A DNA stretch of 64,000 nucleotides from assembly GCA_015060075.1 (NCBI GenBank), contig SUZE01000002.1:1-64000 (forward strand), read 5' to 3'. Position 1 is the first letter of the stretch, and the number at the start of each line of letters is the position of its first letter. Positions 63,601-64,000 of the stretch are shown in pieces. Both the position numbers and the translations under genes were made by a program. Below the pieces are notes generated by a model. It saw only the letters and a list, made by a program, of their open reading frames with translations. It was not told the origin of the DNA and ran no database searches. Source of the DNA: Rikenellaceae bacterium. GTDB lineage: Bacteria; Bacteroidota; Bacteroidia; Bacteroidales; Rikenellaceae.

Positions 63601-63687
63601 GGTTCGAAACGCCGTATGAAGACCATGGAAGGACCACAGGACCCTCTCGGAGATGTTCAATATCGTCTTGATGCACTGAAATTTTAG
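60667..63687 (+). CDS. TonB-dependent receptor-like outer-membrane protein
   Basis: 1006 residues. Signal peptide MRRLLTLFVALISCLVAWGQ; an N-terminal CarboxypepD_reg-like domain (GRFFDVETKEGVVGAIIEIT, about 22-105); a plug-like domain (ELETLLRKLPGISINNGKIE, AIYVDGEQFFGG, VESIEVYNRMSE); then a long barrel of the PF14905-like type. No SusD follows, and a classic TonB box was not found. The ligand is unknown. It overlaps the convergent aroB by 4 bp at the stop codons. Confidence 0.9.
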   Translation: MRRLLTLFVALISCLVAWGQGAVVSGRFFDVETKEGVVGAIIEITSPRDSLFRRHYTSGYGGYFKTPTLPRGEYRLTSTFLGYKDYERTFKVDALPVSLGDMAMQQGAIDIGVVVKEIVVPRAQIMGDTLRYTASQFKVTVDAELETLLRKLPGISINNGKIEAQGEAVTAIYVDGEQFFGGSVQQVLQSIPAQAVESIEVYNRMSEASQITGVDDGRGGKVLNIVTKSSLSHSEFGKMHASGGLGGDKKPSGSAMGQYVDKLKGRYSAGGALNIFRADTRIAIMALANNLNKQNLSDEGISMSGSTNRTNASSSFSVNRQSGVASTEIFAINYSDKWGKRKRARFDGSAFLNHNNTSNQFTVDRWYNRPAKLDTIHYDQFANPNNIALRLRGRLSWKVAKRQRLLLTPAYSYSNNFSINRQDTTSMRTGWSESVKEEDRPLPRYYPSRNEGRSESHNARLSAQYNYNFLKRGRVLLLSADARYNSNESWRNYKSYSGPLATEAERLEQNKYTYSRNESDNSMAQFHLQTTFRERIGRWVVVNLSYEGDYQMRTRNTYNFTTDASHETLAEKIKPKSSSIYTSDYWYHEASAGMRYGKGKNWFSVNLRFRDITTDVTYYGIPGRLLEIPTTKHSHYQRFLYNATLNIASNNKHSMRASFNSRLRMPGVWDLNDMYNVNNSSYLSVGNPDLKPAQEHNFFVRYTNVSSRYGTTFMVMGKVQHIQDYVGQKVAYEPGKIKLPDYLDDKGEWHYANYNPIQLSQKVNLDGYWSYEFRTSLGWPLKHLRSNLNVVLGGTYSDIPMEVVSSDLQPEEIVDPNQDYKFIARGENVMMHNANGYAQVTLGSNISENVDFTVTWRGNYSYNDSTISGFNNQYFMQYVRGNIKAVLPLGFTITSSVNFTHFKVFTHNFDDHFTLWNVSLGKKVLNGLGEVELCVDDVLNQNTSFGRYVIASYSQLRYNAVLGRTYLLRFTYNLRSLGGSKRRMKTMEGPQDPLGDVQYRLDALKF

Positions 63688-64000
63688 AGAATTTCACTCA
63701 ATATCTCAAACGAATACAAGCGGTCTGCAACTCTGCCGATTGCCATAGGTATAATGAGATGCAACGAGTCGCCCTTACGCTTTTTATCCCCTTTGATAGC
63801 GTCTAACAACTGCTTGCGCTCAACGGGCAGAGCAATATCAAAACCATACTGCTCAATAAAGGCTAATATCCGTTTGGCATCTCCCTCCGAAATTATCTTT
63901 TGCGCAAGAGCAGAGCGTGTTATGTGGTACAAGCCTACGGCTACCGCCTCGCCATGGTTCATCTTGTTTGAGGACTTTTCGATGGCGTGCGCTATTGTAT
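63684..64000 (-). CDS. aroB: 3-dehydroquinate synthase, C-terminal part (runs off the window)
   Basis: The frame is open to the right edge of the window; about 105 C-terminal residues are seen. AroB cyclises DAHP to 3-dehydroquinate in the shikimate pathway. The conserved zinc-binding block appears as TIAHAIEKSSNKMNHGEAVAVGLYH. GDKKRKGDSLHLIIPMAIG matches the C-terminal domain. The ATG at 63962 is internal and not the start. Confidence 0.88.
   Translation of the reverse strand, partial: TIAHAIEKSSNKMNHGEAVAVGLYHITRSALAQKIISEGDAKRILAFIEQYGFDIALPVERKQLLDAIKGDKKRKGDSLHLIIPMAIGRVADRLYSFEILSEIL

Overview
The window looks like chromosome from a member of the Bacteroidales, most likely an Alistipes-like Rikenellaceae; the genus is inference. 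The evidence is a SusC/SusD pair, Bacteroidetes-type promoters (TAnnTTTG at -7, TTTG or TTG about 19-21 bp upstream), few Shine-Dalgarno sequences, and Bacteroidetes families such as GSCFA, DUF2851 and a three-gene fumarate reductase/succinate dehydrogenase. Most of the DNA is housekeeping and tightly packed.

Layout. 1-1000: a tRNA-Lys(CTT) whose 3' end and terminator are duplicated 155 bp downstream, then a minus-strand cluster of three tiny membrane proteins. 1-9 kb: rplS, a lipoprotein with three tandem repeat domains, an NCS2 permease, and three tandem glycerophosphodiester phosphodiesterase paralogues, the middle one with its catalytic residues replaced. 9-15 kb: a START-like protein, HU, a 29-residue basic protein, RNase G and Mfd. 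15-23 kb: an envelope cluster (coaX, outer-membrane protein, TPR protein, LptC, CNNM/CBS protein, PpiD). 23-31 kb: TrkA, deoxynucleoside kinase, rRNA methyltransferase, MerR regulator, Nif3-like protein, zinc-ribbon protein, RmuC.

30.6-41.9 kb: dnaG and prfB (with its programmed +1 frameshift) flank an orphan SusD/SusC pair. Beyond prfB lies an A+T-rich two-gene unit: a CASTOR/POLLUX-like channel with two Rossmann (RCK) domains and a C-terminal RyR-like domain, followed by a stand-alone RyR-domain protein. This is the best candidate here for an undescribed system. 42-54 kb: an outer-membrane protein with a G9 tract, glnS, a GSCFA protein, a PafA-like protein that has lost nearly all its metal ligands, sufE, a SufT-like protein, DUF2851, secA, dCMP deaminase and malate dehydrogenase. 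54-64 kb: a GH43-like secreted protein, 5-formyl-THF cyclo-ligase, the sdhCAB operon, a large TonB-dependent receptor-like protein, and the end of aroB.

The intergenic spaces hold three recurring classes of sequence. (1) Long imperfect palindromes centred on CATACGC-n-AGTATG, whose arms differ between some copies but pair within each copy, and which can reach into the end of the upstream gene. (2) Short arrays with a 7-bp period and varied units, often just before start codons. (3) A hairpin element of about 60 bp with compensatory stem changes. They lie mostly between transcription units. No CRISPR array, transposase, phage gene or rRNA was seen.
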